From the NCBI GenBank assembly GCA_024734495.1, contig JALMQS010000314.1:114553-178552 (forward strand): DNA of 64,000 nucleotides. Direction: 5' to 3'. The stretch is from Forficula auricularia. Lineage: Eukaryota > Arthropoda > Insecta > Dermaptera > Forficulidae. Shown here one piece after another: positions 31,545 to 41,554 of this stretch; position 1 is the first letter of the stretch; each line of letters starts with the position of its first letter. The translations under genes and the position numbers were made by a program. The notes beneath the pieces were generated by a model. The model was not told where the DNA came from and did not search any database. It was given only the letters and a program-made list of their open reading frames with translations.

Positions 31545-32505
31545 ATAAAACCGACTTCAAAAAATTTAAATGCAACAAATAAAATAATAAGAACTCAAAA
31601 ATCAAATAAAATGCACTAAAAGGTATAAAATAATTATCTTATTTAGTTACAACTAAACGACGAAATATTAAAATAAAATTACTTTTTGAAGTCGGTGCCA
31701 AACAAACTATACCTATAAGCGAGCGTACCCGCCAAACGTACTAAGATCCGTCGAGTGCGATTCATAAAATGTATATGTTTGGCACCGACTTCAAAAAGTA
31801 ATTTCATGTTAATATTTCATCGTTTAGTTGTAACTAAATAAAATAATTATTTTATACTTTTTAGTGTAGTTTATTTGATTTTTAAGTTATTATTATTTTA
31901 TTTGTTGCATTTAAGTTTTTTGAAGTCGGTTTTATTTTTTTTTTTATAAAAATTATTTTTATTTTTCTCTTTTTAGTGATGTTATTAATAGTGACTTAAT
32001 ATAATACCTTGCATGCATCTCGTAAGAGAAAGCGTCAGGCGAATGAATCAGAAAATGATAATAAAATTCATTTCATAAATATAGAAATTCTCTCAAAACG
32101 TTTCCGGGTTTTAAATGAATGTTGTAAGATTTTTTATAAAAGATTTTATTTATCATAATTTCAATTATTTGCTCATAAGAATTGGAGATTTACGTTATTT
32201 CGTCGTTGATCATATCATCAGAACTTGACCAAATTAATATGGCGCCATCCCTAAGATACCCCCTTTCCAATAAAAAAGAATCATCGAAATCGGTTCATAA
32301 ACAAAGAAGTTAGGCCTGAACAAACCTAACAAAAAAGGTCTAATACCAATGAAAAAAAACGGGACCAATCGGAAGCTAGACTGAACCCAATGCAAAAAAA
32401 TCTTCAAAATCGGTTCACAATTGGCGGAGATATGAGGTAACATAAACAAAAAAAAATTCAGTCGAATAGAGAACCTCCTCCTTTTTTGAAGTCGGTTAAA
32501 AAGGG
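31545..32505 (+). mobile_element. Foldback element family AAGTCGG, copy 4 (longest)
   Basis: 31,545-31,945 is the palindrome (CCGACTTCAAAAAATTTAAA with its inverse, inner AAGTCGGTGCCAAAC). The 560-bp tail includes CTTGCATGCATCTCGTAAGA, missing from copies 1 and 2 but present in copy 3, and ends GAAGTCGGTTAAAAA. This is the best candidate for the family's full length. Confidence 0.78.
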
Positions 32506-32879
32506 AAAAATTGTCCGGAGAATTGAGAGAATGTTCAAGATTCTTCAGGGACGAGAATACGAAAGTTTGGCGCTGAGGGCAAGTCAGAAGATTCAAAAGT
32601 AACTTTTTTTGTGTTAAGGTGAATTCGCATGGATAAAGTAGAAATTAATGTAAGTATTTTGTTATCTTCTCGAGGGTGAATAAATTATTAGAATTTTAAC
32701 TCTGTTCTAATTAAAAAGAAAATTCCAAGTCCGATACGAATTGTTTGGGTTCTATTCATTTCGATATTGGTGGCCCTCAGGATTCTCGCTTTTTTGCTAC
32801 TGGATTTCACCAATACCGAATATATTTGATATCTATAGAAATCAAGAAAACAAAACATTTTCAAAAATAATACCTACTG

Positions 32880-33835
32880 ATATCTAGGGGATTCTACGGT
32901 AACCGCAATGAATTCTTATAGTACTCATCAAAATAAGACGAAAATGAAGAATACCATTTTTCGAGATTTCGCTTAGTTTTCAAGATATCGAGTTTAAAAA
33001 ATAGTTTTTTTTATTTATTTATTTTTATTTTTCAATTGTTTTTTTTATAGAAACCACGAAAACCGTAGTATCACGGGTTCCGTGTGTCACCGCTATCTGA
33101 AGAAGGATTCTTTTAGAACTAGTAAAATAAGTCGAAAAGTAAAAATAAAATTTTAAACTACAAATTTGAACTGAAATTGAGTTTATGGGCCGTGATGTCT
33201 CAAATTGTTTCAAGTGAGCGCCAGTGGGCATTATAAATTTCCATTTTTGGAACTTTTCATAGGTTTGGTTCCATTCATCATCTCGGTTCTATTAGATAAA
33301 AAATGGGTTCCCGATTAAACTTTGAAAGGTTCGGTTCAGATATATTCAGCTCAGAGCAGAACTGAATAACCGAACCGGCAACGACTTTTACCGAGGGGGA
33401 ACCGCGATTGGAATTAGGTGTACACGTCTTTGGAATTCATTAGATAATTCCTCTACATCTATTGTCTTCTACATGGAAATGAAAGTGGAAGTGGAAGTAA
33501 GTGTACACGAAATTAGGTTCCGGTTCACCCCTCGACTTTTACATATTCGAACTTATTTTGACTAGTTCTAAAAGAATGCGTTGTCAGATAGTGGCGCCAC
33601 ACGGAGCCCGTGATACTACGGATTCTTTGATTTCTATAAAAAACAATTGAAAATTAAAAATAAAAATAAATAAAAAAAAACTGTATTTTTCAAACTCGAT
33701 ATCTCGAAAACTAAGCAAATCTCGAAAAATTGTATTCTTCATTTTCGTCTTATTTTGGTAAGTACTATAAGAATTAATTGTCAGATCGTGGCGCCACGGT
33801 TACGTTAGAATTGCCGATATCTATGTGAATTTACC
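32880..33835. mobile_element. Large inverted-repeat element
   Basis: 32,880-33,150 and 33,550-33,835 are inverted copies (GATATCTAGGGGATTCTACG vs CACGGTTACGTTAG..GATATC, and CATTTTCGTCTTATTTTG with its inverse). The loop side contains MITE copy 4 at 33,392. No ORF and no clear flanking duplication. Confidence 0.6.
33392..33534. mobile_element. MITE family CGAGGGG, copy 4
   Basis: 143 bp with an 8-bp duplication ACTTTTAC (33,384-33,391 and 33,535-33,542). The left end has lost one base of GGTGAACC. Confidence 0.88.
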
Positions 33836-33965
33836 ATGAATTATTATTAGTAACTTTTAAGGAGTTCGGTGTTGGTTTTAGGTGAAACATTTTAATATAA
33901 TAATAAAACTTGAGTAAGATACGAGGTAGGTTTCACAAAAAAGAAATAAAACAAAATTGAGTTTT

Positions 33966-34005
33966 GAATTCGATATATTTCGGGGTTAGCCCGTCATCAG
34001 GAGTC
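33966..34005 (-). ncRNA. Hammerhead-like motif, X1 left arm
   Basis: Minus strand: CTGATGA, helix II with GGG/CCC, GAAA, then only six bases to the ATC triplet, two fewer than in X2. Helix III would be a single pair, so activity is doubtful. Confidence 0.55.
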
Positions 34006-34321
34006 TAAGAAAACTGATTATATATTGGAAAAATAGTTTTACAAGTAACAATTTTTAAAAAAATTTTAAATGTACGTGGTGAGGGGAAAGTAGGGGAAGA
34101 GGAGAAGTTGTTCTAAGAATTAATATTTTCTATTGAGATTTGAACTGGCTGAAAGGAAGCTTATACGTGCTATTATAATAACGAATGGACAAGTACCTGA
34201 GAAGGTACAACTTGAAAGGTACATGAGAGAGTACAATTACCCTAGTATATTCAATGTGCGAACAATGGAAGGAATGTTTAGTTAATTTATTATAACATAT
34301 AATCAATATATATGTAAATAT

Positions 34322-34885
34322 AATCAAATCAAACGTAAATTCACTATTTCACACTTACACTCTTTAGAATCGGGAACTGAAAAAATATATAGAAGAATAC
34401 CCTTCATTTCTAATCATCTGACATCTCCATTAGCTTATACCCTTAGATCATATGGAATCACTCCTGCTTTATACAACAACAACAATTTAGGCTCCCAATT
34501 AATTAACAATAAAATAGACAAAATTGATAAATTAGACAAATCAGGAGTGTATAAATTAACTTGTCAAGATTGTGATGCTTTTTATATAGGGCAGACAGGC
34601 CGCTCATTCAAAATACGTTACTCCGAGCATGTAAGAGCTCTTAATCATCTCAATAAATCCGATAACATTAATTTAGATTCGACCTCAGCCTTCGCAATTC
34701 ACTTACATGAATCCAACCATTCAACCTCTAATAATAACCCTATCCCCATTCATTTCGAAAGAAAAGGCCTTAAATTGGATCTCTTAGAATCCACCGAAAT
34801 AAAAATAGCCCTCTCTAATAATTCAAATATTTTAAATAATCAATTGGAAGTGTATAAAAATACAATTATTGATTATATGTTATAA
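34322..34885 (+). CDS. GIY-YIG endonuclease, Penelope type (X1), partial
   Basis: Open from about 34,322 to the stop at 34,885. The linker region (YRRIPFISNHL, LRSYGITPALY) is followed by SGVYKL, CQDC, FYIGQTGRSFKIRYSEH and a distal LLESTEI. GVY and YIG are the two signature halves, with the Arg of TGRSF as a catalytic candidate. The Cys pair between them is specific to Penelope endonucleases. The domain would nick target DNA for retrotransposition. The RT that should precede it is missing, so it is the C-terminal part of a truncated Pol. Confidence 0.85.
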   Translation, partial: NQIKRKFTISHLHSLESGTEKIYRRIPFISNHLTSPLAYTLRSYGITPALYNNNNLGSQLINNKIDKIDKLDKSGVYKLTCQDCDAFYIGQTGRSFKIRYSEHVRALNHLNKSDNINLDSTSAFAIHLHESNHSTSNNNPIPIHFERKGLKLDLLESTEIKIALSNNSNILNNQLEVYKNTIIDYML

Positions 34886-35168
34886 TAAATTAACTAAACA
34901 TTCCTTCCATTGTTCGCACATTGAATATACTAGGGTAATTGTACTCTCTCATGTACCTTTCAAGTTGTACCTTCTCAGGTACTTGTCCATTCGTTATTAT
35001 AATAGCACGTATAGCTTCCTTTCAGCCAGTTCAAATCTCAATAGAAAATATTAATTCTTAGAACAACTTCTCCTCTTCCCCTACTTTCCCCTCACCACAT
35101 ACATTTAAAATTTTTTTAAAAATTGTTACTTGTAAAACTATTTTTCCAATATATAATCAGTTTTCTTA

Positions 35169-35207
35169 GACTCCTGATGATGGGCTAACCCCGAAATATA
35201 TCGAATT
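35169..35207 (+). ncRNA. Hammerhead-like motif, X1 right arm
   Basis: CTGATGA at 35,174-35,180, GGG/CCC helix II, GAAA, ATC triplet ending 35,202. Same shortened helix III as the left arm. Confidence 0.55.
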
Positions 35208-35388
35208 CAAAACTCAATTTTGTTTTATTTCTTTTTTGTGAAACCTACCTCGTATCTTACTCAAGTTTTATTATTAAGTTATTATTAGCTTTGTTTTTAT
35301 TTATTAGTTTATTACCTATTATTAATTTTCTCTTCATAGGTAGGTCTAATGAAAAAAAGGATAAGAAAAATGATAATATTAATATTAC

Positions 35389-35537
35389 CTTCTATATCTT
35401 CTTGGAGAGAAGTTTCAAAATCTTGTTTGCTTTTGATTTTGGAAAGATCAATCCTGAGGATATGTGATCGACCAAGCCGTTCCATTCGTTGTAGTAACAG
35501 CCAGCCGGAGTCTGTTGTAGCAACGCTTCCCTCGCTC
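35389..35537 (-). CDS. Osiris family protein, exon 2
   Basis: 149 bp with acceptor TTTATCCAG before 35,537 and donor GTAATA after 35,389. The leading G completes the Arg codon opened by exon 1 (AG+G). The trailing G joins GT of exon 3 to make Gly. It codes for residues 100-148 and includes WLLLQRMERLGRSHILRIDL, the segment that in Osiris proteins lies between the cysteine-rich part and the hydrophobic domain. No in-frame stop. The phases on both sides fit only this order, which ties together exons 31 kb apart. X1 of the Penelope group ends 110 bp downstream in the intron. Confidence 0.88.
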
Positions 35538-35877
35538 CTGGATAAACACACACACGATTAGAAAAACTCAAAACTTTAGGCATGATTTGTATGTTTAATA
35601 CATTCAATTTTTTTATTTTTCTTGATTTAAGCACCTGGCGGACCGAAGAACGTTGCTTGGTAATTTTTTGCTTTAACTAATATTATTTTAAATTTTAAAT
35701 TCAAGTAAAAAGGTCAATTTTTATTTGCATCCTGAATTAAATAACTGATAATAACTATACTGTCGTTACACATTCATCTCACAGACAATCTTTATATTAT
35801 AATGTTTACAACAATTCCAAAACAATTTTTTAAAATGTGGGAGATTCTCATGAATGATGTATTTTATTGTTACGTAA

Positions 35878-35940
35878 GGAGAAATAAAGAGGTTTTCCTC
35901 TGCTTGATGCAAATAAAAATACACACATATATATCAAATA
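35878..35940 (+). repeat. Y-type arm fragment
   Basis: AGAGGTTTTCCTCTGCTTG and the following ATGCAAATA block match the outer arm of the Y dimers. It is cut where the next element starts. Confidence 0.6.
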
Positions 35941-35943
35941 TCG

Positions 35944-36192
35944 TCGCCTTAGAGTGTAAACCTGCTAAGTCCATTTTTTTATCATATATGACATATTAAT
36001 ACCGTTCGAAAGGAAAAGAGATCCACCATCGTCCAAGTAAAACTCCTCCTTAAAATTACGATCGTAAGTTGTAGAAAAAAATGTGAAAAATAGTTTTTTC
36101 CATAACAAGAATTTTAAATTTTGTTTGTGTTTTTCTCTGCCCTGTAAAATTTCTTGTTGTGAGTTAGCAGGTTTACTCTCTAAGGCGTTTTA
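35944..36192. mobile_element. Terminal-inverted-repeat element CGCCTTAGAG, copy 1
   Basis: Ends CGCCTTAGAGTGTAAACCTG and the inverse of CGCCTTAGAGAGTAAACCTG. A second copy at 52,786-53,645 is split by a HINE, and this one serves as its empty-site reference. No ORF or clear duplication. Confidence 0.65.
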
Positions 36193-36221
36193 TGAATTCT
36201 TTATAGCTGTAGTTGTATTAA

Positions 36222-36530
36222 TTTATGAAGGGGTTAAAATAAGAGACGTGCAGCTTTTATTTATTTATTTTTGATTTATGAACTCCCACTAACGTTTCGG
36301 CTATTGGTGGTAGCCATCTTCAGGATAAACAATGACAAACAATATTAAATCGGCCTTGTCCGAGTAAATCAATCAATTATATTTTTTTTAATTAATCTAA
36401 GTTAATATTGTTAACATTGTTTGACATTGCTTAGCTCTGAAGATGGCTACAACCAATAGCCGAAACGTTAGTGGAAGTTCATAAATAAAAAAATAAAAGC
36501 TGCACGTCTCTTATTTTAACCCTTCATAAA
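36222..36530. mobile_element. V-type inverted dimer with hammerhead-like cores
   Basis: Two inverted arms share AAAATAAGAGACGTGCAGCTT and a core CTGAAGATGGCTAC..GCCGAAACGTTAG (36,284-36,326 on minus, 36,434-36,477 on plus). Helix II GGCTA/TAGCC and GAAAC-GTTA-GT are present, but the base after GT is G, which hammerheads do not accept at the cleavage site, so these are probably inactive. No ORF. Confidence 0.65.
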
Positions 36531-36870
36531 TATATATGTATACATATTATTTATTTGTTTGAGACTATAGTTTCGAAGGCTTGGCCTTCATCATCAGCCT
36601 TTTTTAATTATACTAGTAAATATTATTTTTCATGAGGTCAGTATCGCGTGAATATTGAAAATTTAAAAAACTGTTTTTAATTCTAACTGGCTTTCGACTA
36701 AGTAAAAAGCAAAAAAAATTTCAATATCCATCCGATAACTGACCCCAAACCTCAAACAAATAAATAATATAGATATATATATAGATATATATGTGTGTAT
36801 GTTTATTTACATCAAGCAGAGGACAATCTCTTTGTTTATCTTTATGAATCAACAACTCTGCTACTCTCGG
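36531..36870. mobile_element. Y-type Penelope-like dimer, copy 2
   Basis: The left part carries TTATTTATTTGTTTGAGAC and a hammerhead. The right part ends with ATCAAGCAGAGGACAATCTC, then TCTGCTACTCTCGGCA. The central block TAACTGGCTTTCGACTAAG also occurs in the 61.5-kb copy. The left end is truncated against V. Confidence 0.7.
36556..36604 (-). ncRNA. Hammerhead ribozyme motif (Y copy 2)
   Basis: Minus strand: CTGATGA, helix II GAAGGC-CAA-GCCTTC, GAAAC-TATA-GTC. Helix II differs from 29.26 kb by one A-T to G-C exchange on both sides of the stem. Confidence 0.7.
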
Positions 36871-37004
36871 CAAAATTTTTGTAATTTTTTCTATTTGTTA
36901 AAATTCTTAAAATAAAGACACTAATTTCTTATGTTTGTTTTATGGCTTAAATAACCTAAATAAATTAAATTCTGATCAATAGTATACTTTTTTACTAATT
37001 AATA

Positions 37005-37085
37005 AAGTAAAGGGAGTATAGTTTCACAGTGAATGAAATAAAACTCAAAGAGGTTTATAAAAACTCAATATATTTCGGATTATTA
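37005..37085. repeat. Outer Penelope remnant, left half
   Basis: AAAGTAAAGGGAGTATAGTTTC and GAATGAAATAAAACTC match, inverted, 39,447-39,530. The two halves form an older inverted element into which X2 and Z2 inserted. Confidence 0.6.
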
Positions 37086-37230
37086 ATACGAAATATTAAT
37101 AATTTTTAAGGATTTAGGTGTCGGTTCTAGGTGAAACATTATTAATAACTTATGAGGAGAATTTTCTAGGTTAAGTTTCACAAAAAGGAAATATATTAAA
37201 ACAAATGTATGTTTTTTTGAGTTTGATTAG

Positions 37231-37269
37231 CTCGATATATATTTCGGGTTACTAGCCCATCTTCAGGAG
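37231..37269 (-). ncRNA. Hammerhead ribozyme motif, X2 left arm
   Basis: Minus strand: helix I CTC/GAG, CTGAAGA, helix II GGG/CCC, GAAA, T-ATAT-A minimal helix III, ATC cleavage triplet (C at 37,234). All core boxes match the consensus, with A at the free position of CTGANGA. Confidence 0.75.
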
Positions 37270-37552
37270 TTCAAATAAAAACTGAATACAAATTTGTAAA
37301 AACGTTTAACAAGTAAAATTTTTTGAGAAAGATGAGTATATTCAGAAAGTTTCATAAACAAAAATTTTTTTTTTTTTTTGAGAGAGAAGAGTACATTCAG
37401 AAAGTTACATCAACAAACAGAAGTTAAAGTACGTTCAGAAATTACTTTCAATCTTTTTCTTAAAAATTAATAAATTGTTATTATTTAAATTAGAAACAGA
37501 AACAAAAACAAAAACAAAGAACAAAATACAAACACAAATTATGTAATCAAAG

Positions 37553-38104
37553 TTAAGAGCCGATTTTTAATTTATTAATTTTAGCCAAATTAGAATCAAT
37601 GATTATATCTTTGTCAAAGTCCAATTGATTATTGAGAATACTGGATTTATTCAGAAGGGCCAATTTAATCTCCGTTGATTCTAGAAGAAGAAGTCTGGGA
37701 CCACTTCTTTCAAAATGAATTGGGGTAGGATTAGAAGTGTAGGCAGTATGATTTTCCGAATGTAAATGAAGAGCGAAAGCAGAGGTAGAATCTGAATTAA
37801 TATCATCTGATCTGTTAAGGACTCTAAGAGCATATTCATGTTCAGAGTAACGTTTTTTAAAGGAACGACCAGTCTGTCCAATATAAAAGAAATCACACCC
37901 ATCACAGTCCAATTTGTAAGCCCCTGACTTATCTAGTTTATCAATTTTATCAAGTTTGTTGTTAATCAAATGTGAGCCTAAAGTATTTGTGTTATAAAAA
38001 GCTGGGGTAATTCCATATGATCTAAGTATAGAAGATAGTGGATTTGACAAGTGATCCGAAATGAAGGGGATTCTCCTATATAACGGTTCAGTACTGGGTT
38101 GCAA
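37553..38104 (-). CDS. GIY-YIG endonuclease, Penelope type (X2, left arm)
   Basis: 183 codons ending KIGS. The frame stays open upstream to about 38,160, so the true start is not defined. Same domain order as the right-arm copy: YRRIPFISDHL linker, then GAYKL in place of GVYKL, CDGC, FFYIGQTGRSFKKRYSEH, LLLESTEIKLALL. One residue of the first GIY half is changed, the rest is intact. RT is missing. Confidence 0.85.
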   Translation of the reverse strand: MQPSTEPLYRRIPFISDHLSNPLSSILRSYGITPAFYNTNTLGSHLINNKLDKIDKLDKSGAYKLDCDGCDFFYIGQTGRSFKKRYSEHEYALRVLNRSDDINSDSTSAFALHLHSENHTAYTSNPTPIHFERSGPRLLLLESTEIKLALLNKSSILNNQLDFDKDIIIDSNLAKINKLKIGS

Positions 38105-38179
38105 AGAGTGTAGGAGGGAAACATTAATTTTACGTTTAATTCTGTTATAGATTTTATTAATGATTTCCGATTATTATTA

Positions 38180-38800
38180 ATGATTCGATCATTAATAAAA
38201 TCTATAACAGAATTAAACGTAAAATTAATGTTTCCCTCCTACACTCTTTTGCAACCCAGTACTGAACCGTTATATAGGAGAATCCTCTTCATTTCGGATC
38301 AATTGTCAAATCCACTATCTTCTATACTTAGATCATATGGAATTACCCCAGCTTTTTATAACACAAATACTTTAGGCTCACATTTGATTAACAACAAACT
38401 TGATAAAATTGATAAACTAGATAAGTCAGGGGTTTACAAATTGGACTGTGATGGGTGTGATTTCTTTTATATTGGACAGACTGGTCGTTCCTTTAAAAAA
38501 CGTTACTCTGAACATGAATATGCTCTTAGAGTCCTTAACAGATCAGATGATATTAATTCAGATTCTACCTCTGCTTTCGCTCTTCATTTACATTCGGAAA
38601 ATCATACTGCCTCCACTTCTAATCCTACCCCAATTCATTTTGAAAGAAGTGGTCCCAGACTTCTTCTTCTAGAATCAACGGAGATTAAATTGGCCCTTCT
38701 GAATAAATCCAGTATTCTCAATAATCAATTGGACTTTGACAAAGATATAATCATTGATTCTAATTTGGCTAAAATTAATAAATTAAAAATCGGCTCTTAA
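38180..38800 (+). CDS. GIY-YIG endonuclease, Penelope type (X2, right arm)
   Basis: 206 codons. Residues 1-22 lie in a frame shifted by a 1-base T insertion relative to the left arm. From about residue 24 the two proteins align with a handful of differences. GVY is at 84-86, Cys pair 90/93, YIG 97-99, Arg 103, EH 111-112, Glu in LLLESTE further on. The domain nicks DNA in Penelope transposition. With no RT nearby it could at most act on other copies. Confidence 0.85.
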   Translation: MIRSLIKSITELNVKLMFPSYTLLQPSTEPLYRRILFISDQLSNPLSSILRSYGITPAFYNTNTLGSHLINNKLDKIDKLDKSGVYKLDCDGCDFFYIGQTGRSFKKRYSEHEYALRVLNRSDDINSDSTSAFALHLHSENHTASTSNPTPIHFERSGPRLLLLESTEIKLALLNKSSILNNQLDFDKDIIIDSNLAKINKLKIGS

Positions 38801-39081
38801 CTTTGATTACATAATTTGTGTTTGTATTTTGTTCTTTGTTTTTGTTTTTGTTTCTGTTTCTAATTTAAATAATAACAATTTATTAATTTTTAAGAAAAAG
38901 ATTGAAAGTAATTTCTGAACGTACTTTAACTTCTGTTTGTTGATGTAACTTTCTGAATGTATTCTTCTCTCTCAAAAAAAAAAAAATTTTTGTTTATGAA
39001 ACTTTCTGAATATACTCATCTTTCTCAAAAAATTTTACTTGTTAAATGTTTTTACAAATTTGTATTCAGTTTTTATTTGAA

Positions 39082-39120
39082 CTCCTGAAGATGGGCTAGT
39101 AACCCGAAATATATATCGAG
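39082..39120 (+). ncRNA. Hammerhead ribozyme motif, X2 right arm
   Basis: Helix I CTC/GAG, CTGAAGA at 39,085-39,091, helix II GGG/CCC, GAAAT-ATAT-ATC ending at 39,117. Exact mirror of the left arm. Confidence 0.75.
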
Positions 39121-39212
39121 CTAATCAAACTCAAAAAACATACATTTGTTTTAATATATTTCCTTTTTTGTGAAACTTAACCTAGAAAAATTCTCCTCAT
39201 ACGAAATATTAA

Positions 39213-39446
39213 ATTGAAAGTTTTTGTGGCGAGAGTAGCAGAATTTTTATATATTGAAGGAGACAATAAAAGAGTGTTTCTTCTGTTGGAATTATATTTT
39301 TTATTTATAACGAGACATTAATTCCTCTGAATCAATTGTATAATAATAGAGTGATGAAGAGGGCAAAGCCCTCGAAACTATAGTAACTTTATGAATCAAA
39401 ATTTATAATTCCAGCAGAAGACACACTCTTTTATTGTCTCCTTCAA
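39213..39446. mobile_element. Z-type Penelope-like dimer, copy 2
   Basis: Arms with GGAGACAATAAAAGAGTGT and its inverse. A decayed hammerhead at 39,349-39,392 reads GTGATGA and GTAAC where CTGATGA and GTC are expected. It abuts X2 and lies inside the older outer element. Confidence 0.7.
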
Positions 39447-39540
39447 ATCCGAAATATTTGAGTTTTAATTCATTCACTGTGAAACTACACTCCCTTTACT
39501 TTATTAATTAATATCATGTTTCACCTAAAACTTACACCAC
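39447..39540. repeat. Outer Penelope remnant, right half
   Basis: Inverse of 37,005-37,085, then ATGTTTCACCTAAAAC as at X-type ends. Confidence 0.6.
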
Positions 39541-40785
39541 TTACCCTAAGTAAAAATACTTTTTTACTTTCACGCAACATCTTAGAAAAAATATAATTTA
39601 ATTTATTTAGATTATTTAAACCATAAAACAAGCATAACAAACTAGTGTCTTTATTTTAAGAATTTTAACTAATAGAAAAATATATAATGATTTTTGCAAT
39701 TTTTCATAAGTTCAAAGTTCGATGCGCGAGCGGAAGATGTTAACCGATTTTAATTTTTTTTTATGCCGTTTTTCGTCTCATTACAATAAGCAAATTTTCC
39801 GCACTAAAGTGTTTTCGAAAAAAAATTTCAGTTTTTTCGACTCACCTAATACACAGGGTGGTAACCTTCCGTTGACTCTTTTAAACCCTGAAGAAGGAGT
39901 CCCATCCCCCTGATCGTCGGGTTTTTAAGACGATGAAAATGACCTTACTTATTTACACTAAAGACACCCTTATATTTAATTAATAATAATCACAAATATA
40001 AATTGTTAATTTATGCCTATATTATAAATACATTGCCTTAAAATTTCACTAAAATAATTCGAAAAATGTTTTCTGCATTTTTGAACAAGAATTTTTAAAG
40101 CTAGAAAGCCCATAATCTAATCGATTTTCCGTAATGGAAATACAAACATTTGAGCACAAGACCCAACTTTCTACGACGTTTAGTTTTTAAATTATTTGAA
40201 TCCAAACACACAGACAGAAAAACAATCACGGTTCAAAATGAATTTTTCACAAAAATTAATGAAAATTTTTTAGTGAAAATTAATTGAGCTTGTACAACAG
40301 GCTTAGCCTGCCAAGCGTAGTCAATATTATCTTTTTTCTGTTACTTTTTATAAATTTTATAAGCTTGCTAAGAAAGAAAAAAACTCGCTTATTTATAGAA
40401 TGTGATTAAATTCATTTTCTTTGAAGAATGCAATTTTCTTTCAAAGGTAATCTCAATATAAAACCATCAAGTACACGTAGGCTAACCATATTATATCTCT
40501 GTTGTTTCCTTAAGGCTTGACATTCAAAGGTACTTTAATCCTTTTAATCCTACTCACTTCAACTTTATGCCTCCAGAATAATAATAAAATAATAATTTTA
40601 TCAGGCTGGCCTAAAGAAATGTGAAGAAAATAGAAACGCGTAATATGGTCGGAAATTGTGATGACACTTTTGGAAATAGAATTCGGAGAACAGAGAAAAA
40701 GAAATAGAAATTTATTTGAAGTCTAGGAATTTTTACTTATGTAATTAAACCTTATGGAAATAACATTTTCTTTTTACTTTCACAT
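39541..40785. other. AT-rich spacer with one hammerhead-like remnant
   Basis: 39,880-39,925 (CCCTGAAGAAGGAGTCCC..GATCGTCGG) recalls the W-type core but the GAAA box is lost. Otherwise nothing was recognised. Confidence 0.4.
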
Positions 40786-40789
40786 TTAT

Positions 40790-41425
40790 ATTCATAGAAT
40801 ATAATGTGGAAGTATTGCGATGACCTTTCTGGGTCCTGACTCTTTGAGAGCTTGTATCTCAGAGATGAAAAAAGTTAATTTCATTTTGTAACTTCTAGGT
40901 GGAATGAATCGATGTCCTTAATAGTTTGAAACCGGATTTAGGAATTAAAACTAGATAGTGTGGTCTTCAGAGACCAATAAGGGGCCAAAAATCCATTGGT
41001 CAGTACGTATGTACCCCCCCCCCTTGCGTTTCGCAAACATAAGTCTCAGAACTAGGAAATTCGATATAGGATAGAAGGAGTACAGCAAGCTTTTCGTTGA
41101 AATCGGAACACCGGAAGTGGACATTTAAATTAAAGATTTTCAATCAAATAAATAAATAATATATATACAGATATATCATCTCGATATATATGTGTGTATG
41201 TTTATTTGCATCAAGCAGAGGACACCCTCTTTGTTTCTCTTTGTAAAGATTTTTCGTTTTTTTTTATTTTCTCAAAAACGGAACTAACGATTTTGTTTAA
41301 AATTTGTGTTACTTATCAAGTTATTAGTTGTGTATAAATTTTAATCAGAATGAAGTAAAGGAAGGGGTTTGTAAATTAGGAGTGTCGCGATGACTTCAAA
41401 TAAATGAAAATGTGAAAGTCATGTG
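40790..41425. repeat. R4 repeat pieces with a Y-arm fragment
   Basis: 40,790-41,145 and 41,255-41,425 share blocks with 17,456-18,370 (TAAATTAGGAGTGTCG, ACTTCAAATAAATGAAAATG). 41,150-41,250 is a Y-type arm (ATCAAGCAGAGGACACCCTC). No ORF. Confidence 0.55.
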
Positions 41426-41554
41426 GTGACCACACTATATGTTTTTTTAATTTGGTTGCCCTTTCTGTCTGTTTATGTAGAATCTTGTAGGAAAATTAAA
41501 TTTAGACAATAACAAGAAAACTCACGGCTTACAAAATATTTTATTAACTTTTTA

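Larger units (their letters stand above)
33851..35278 (+). mobile_element. Penelope-like element X1 with inverted terminal arms
   Basis: A 10-bp duplication TTATTATTAG flanks it (33,841-33,850 and 35,279-35,288). The left end starts TAACTTTTAAGGAGTTCGG, as in X2. About 400-bp arms (33,897-34,310 and 34,866-35,275) are inverted copies, each with a hammerhead-like motif. Between them lies a GIY-YIG endonuclease frame with no reverse transcriptase. This matches 5'-truncated Penelope insertions with an inverted terminal repeat (pLTR) at the 5' side. Confidence 0.88.
37100..39198. mobile_element. Penelope-like element X2, 2.1-kb near-perfect palindrome
   Basis: Two arms of about 1.04 kb meet near 38,170. 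Each contains a complete GIY-YIG frame, a 3' region and a hammerhead. A 14-bp duplication ATACGAAATATTAA flanks it (37,086-37,099 and 39,199-39,212). The left end starts TAATTTTTAAGGATTTAGG, equivalent to X1. The arms differ by scattered substitutions and small indels. No RT. This is a head-to-head dimer of a 5'-truncated Penelope copy. Confidence 0.9.

Noticed and set aside
36284..36477. V-type cores as active hammerheads
   Set aside because: The base at the cleavage position is G in both arms, which the hammerhead does not tolerate. Kept only as hammerhead-like in the V element.
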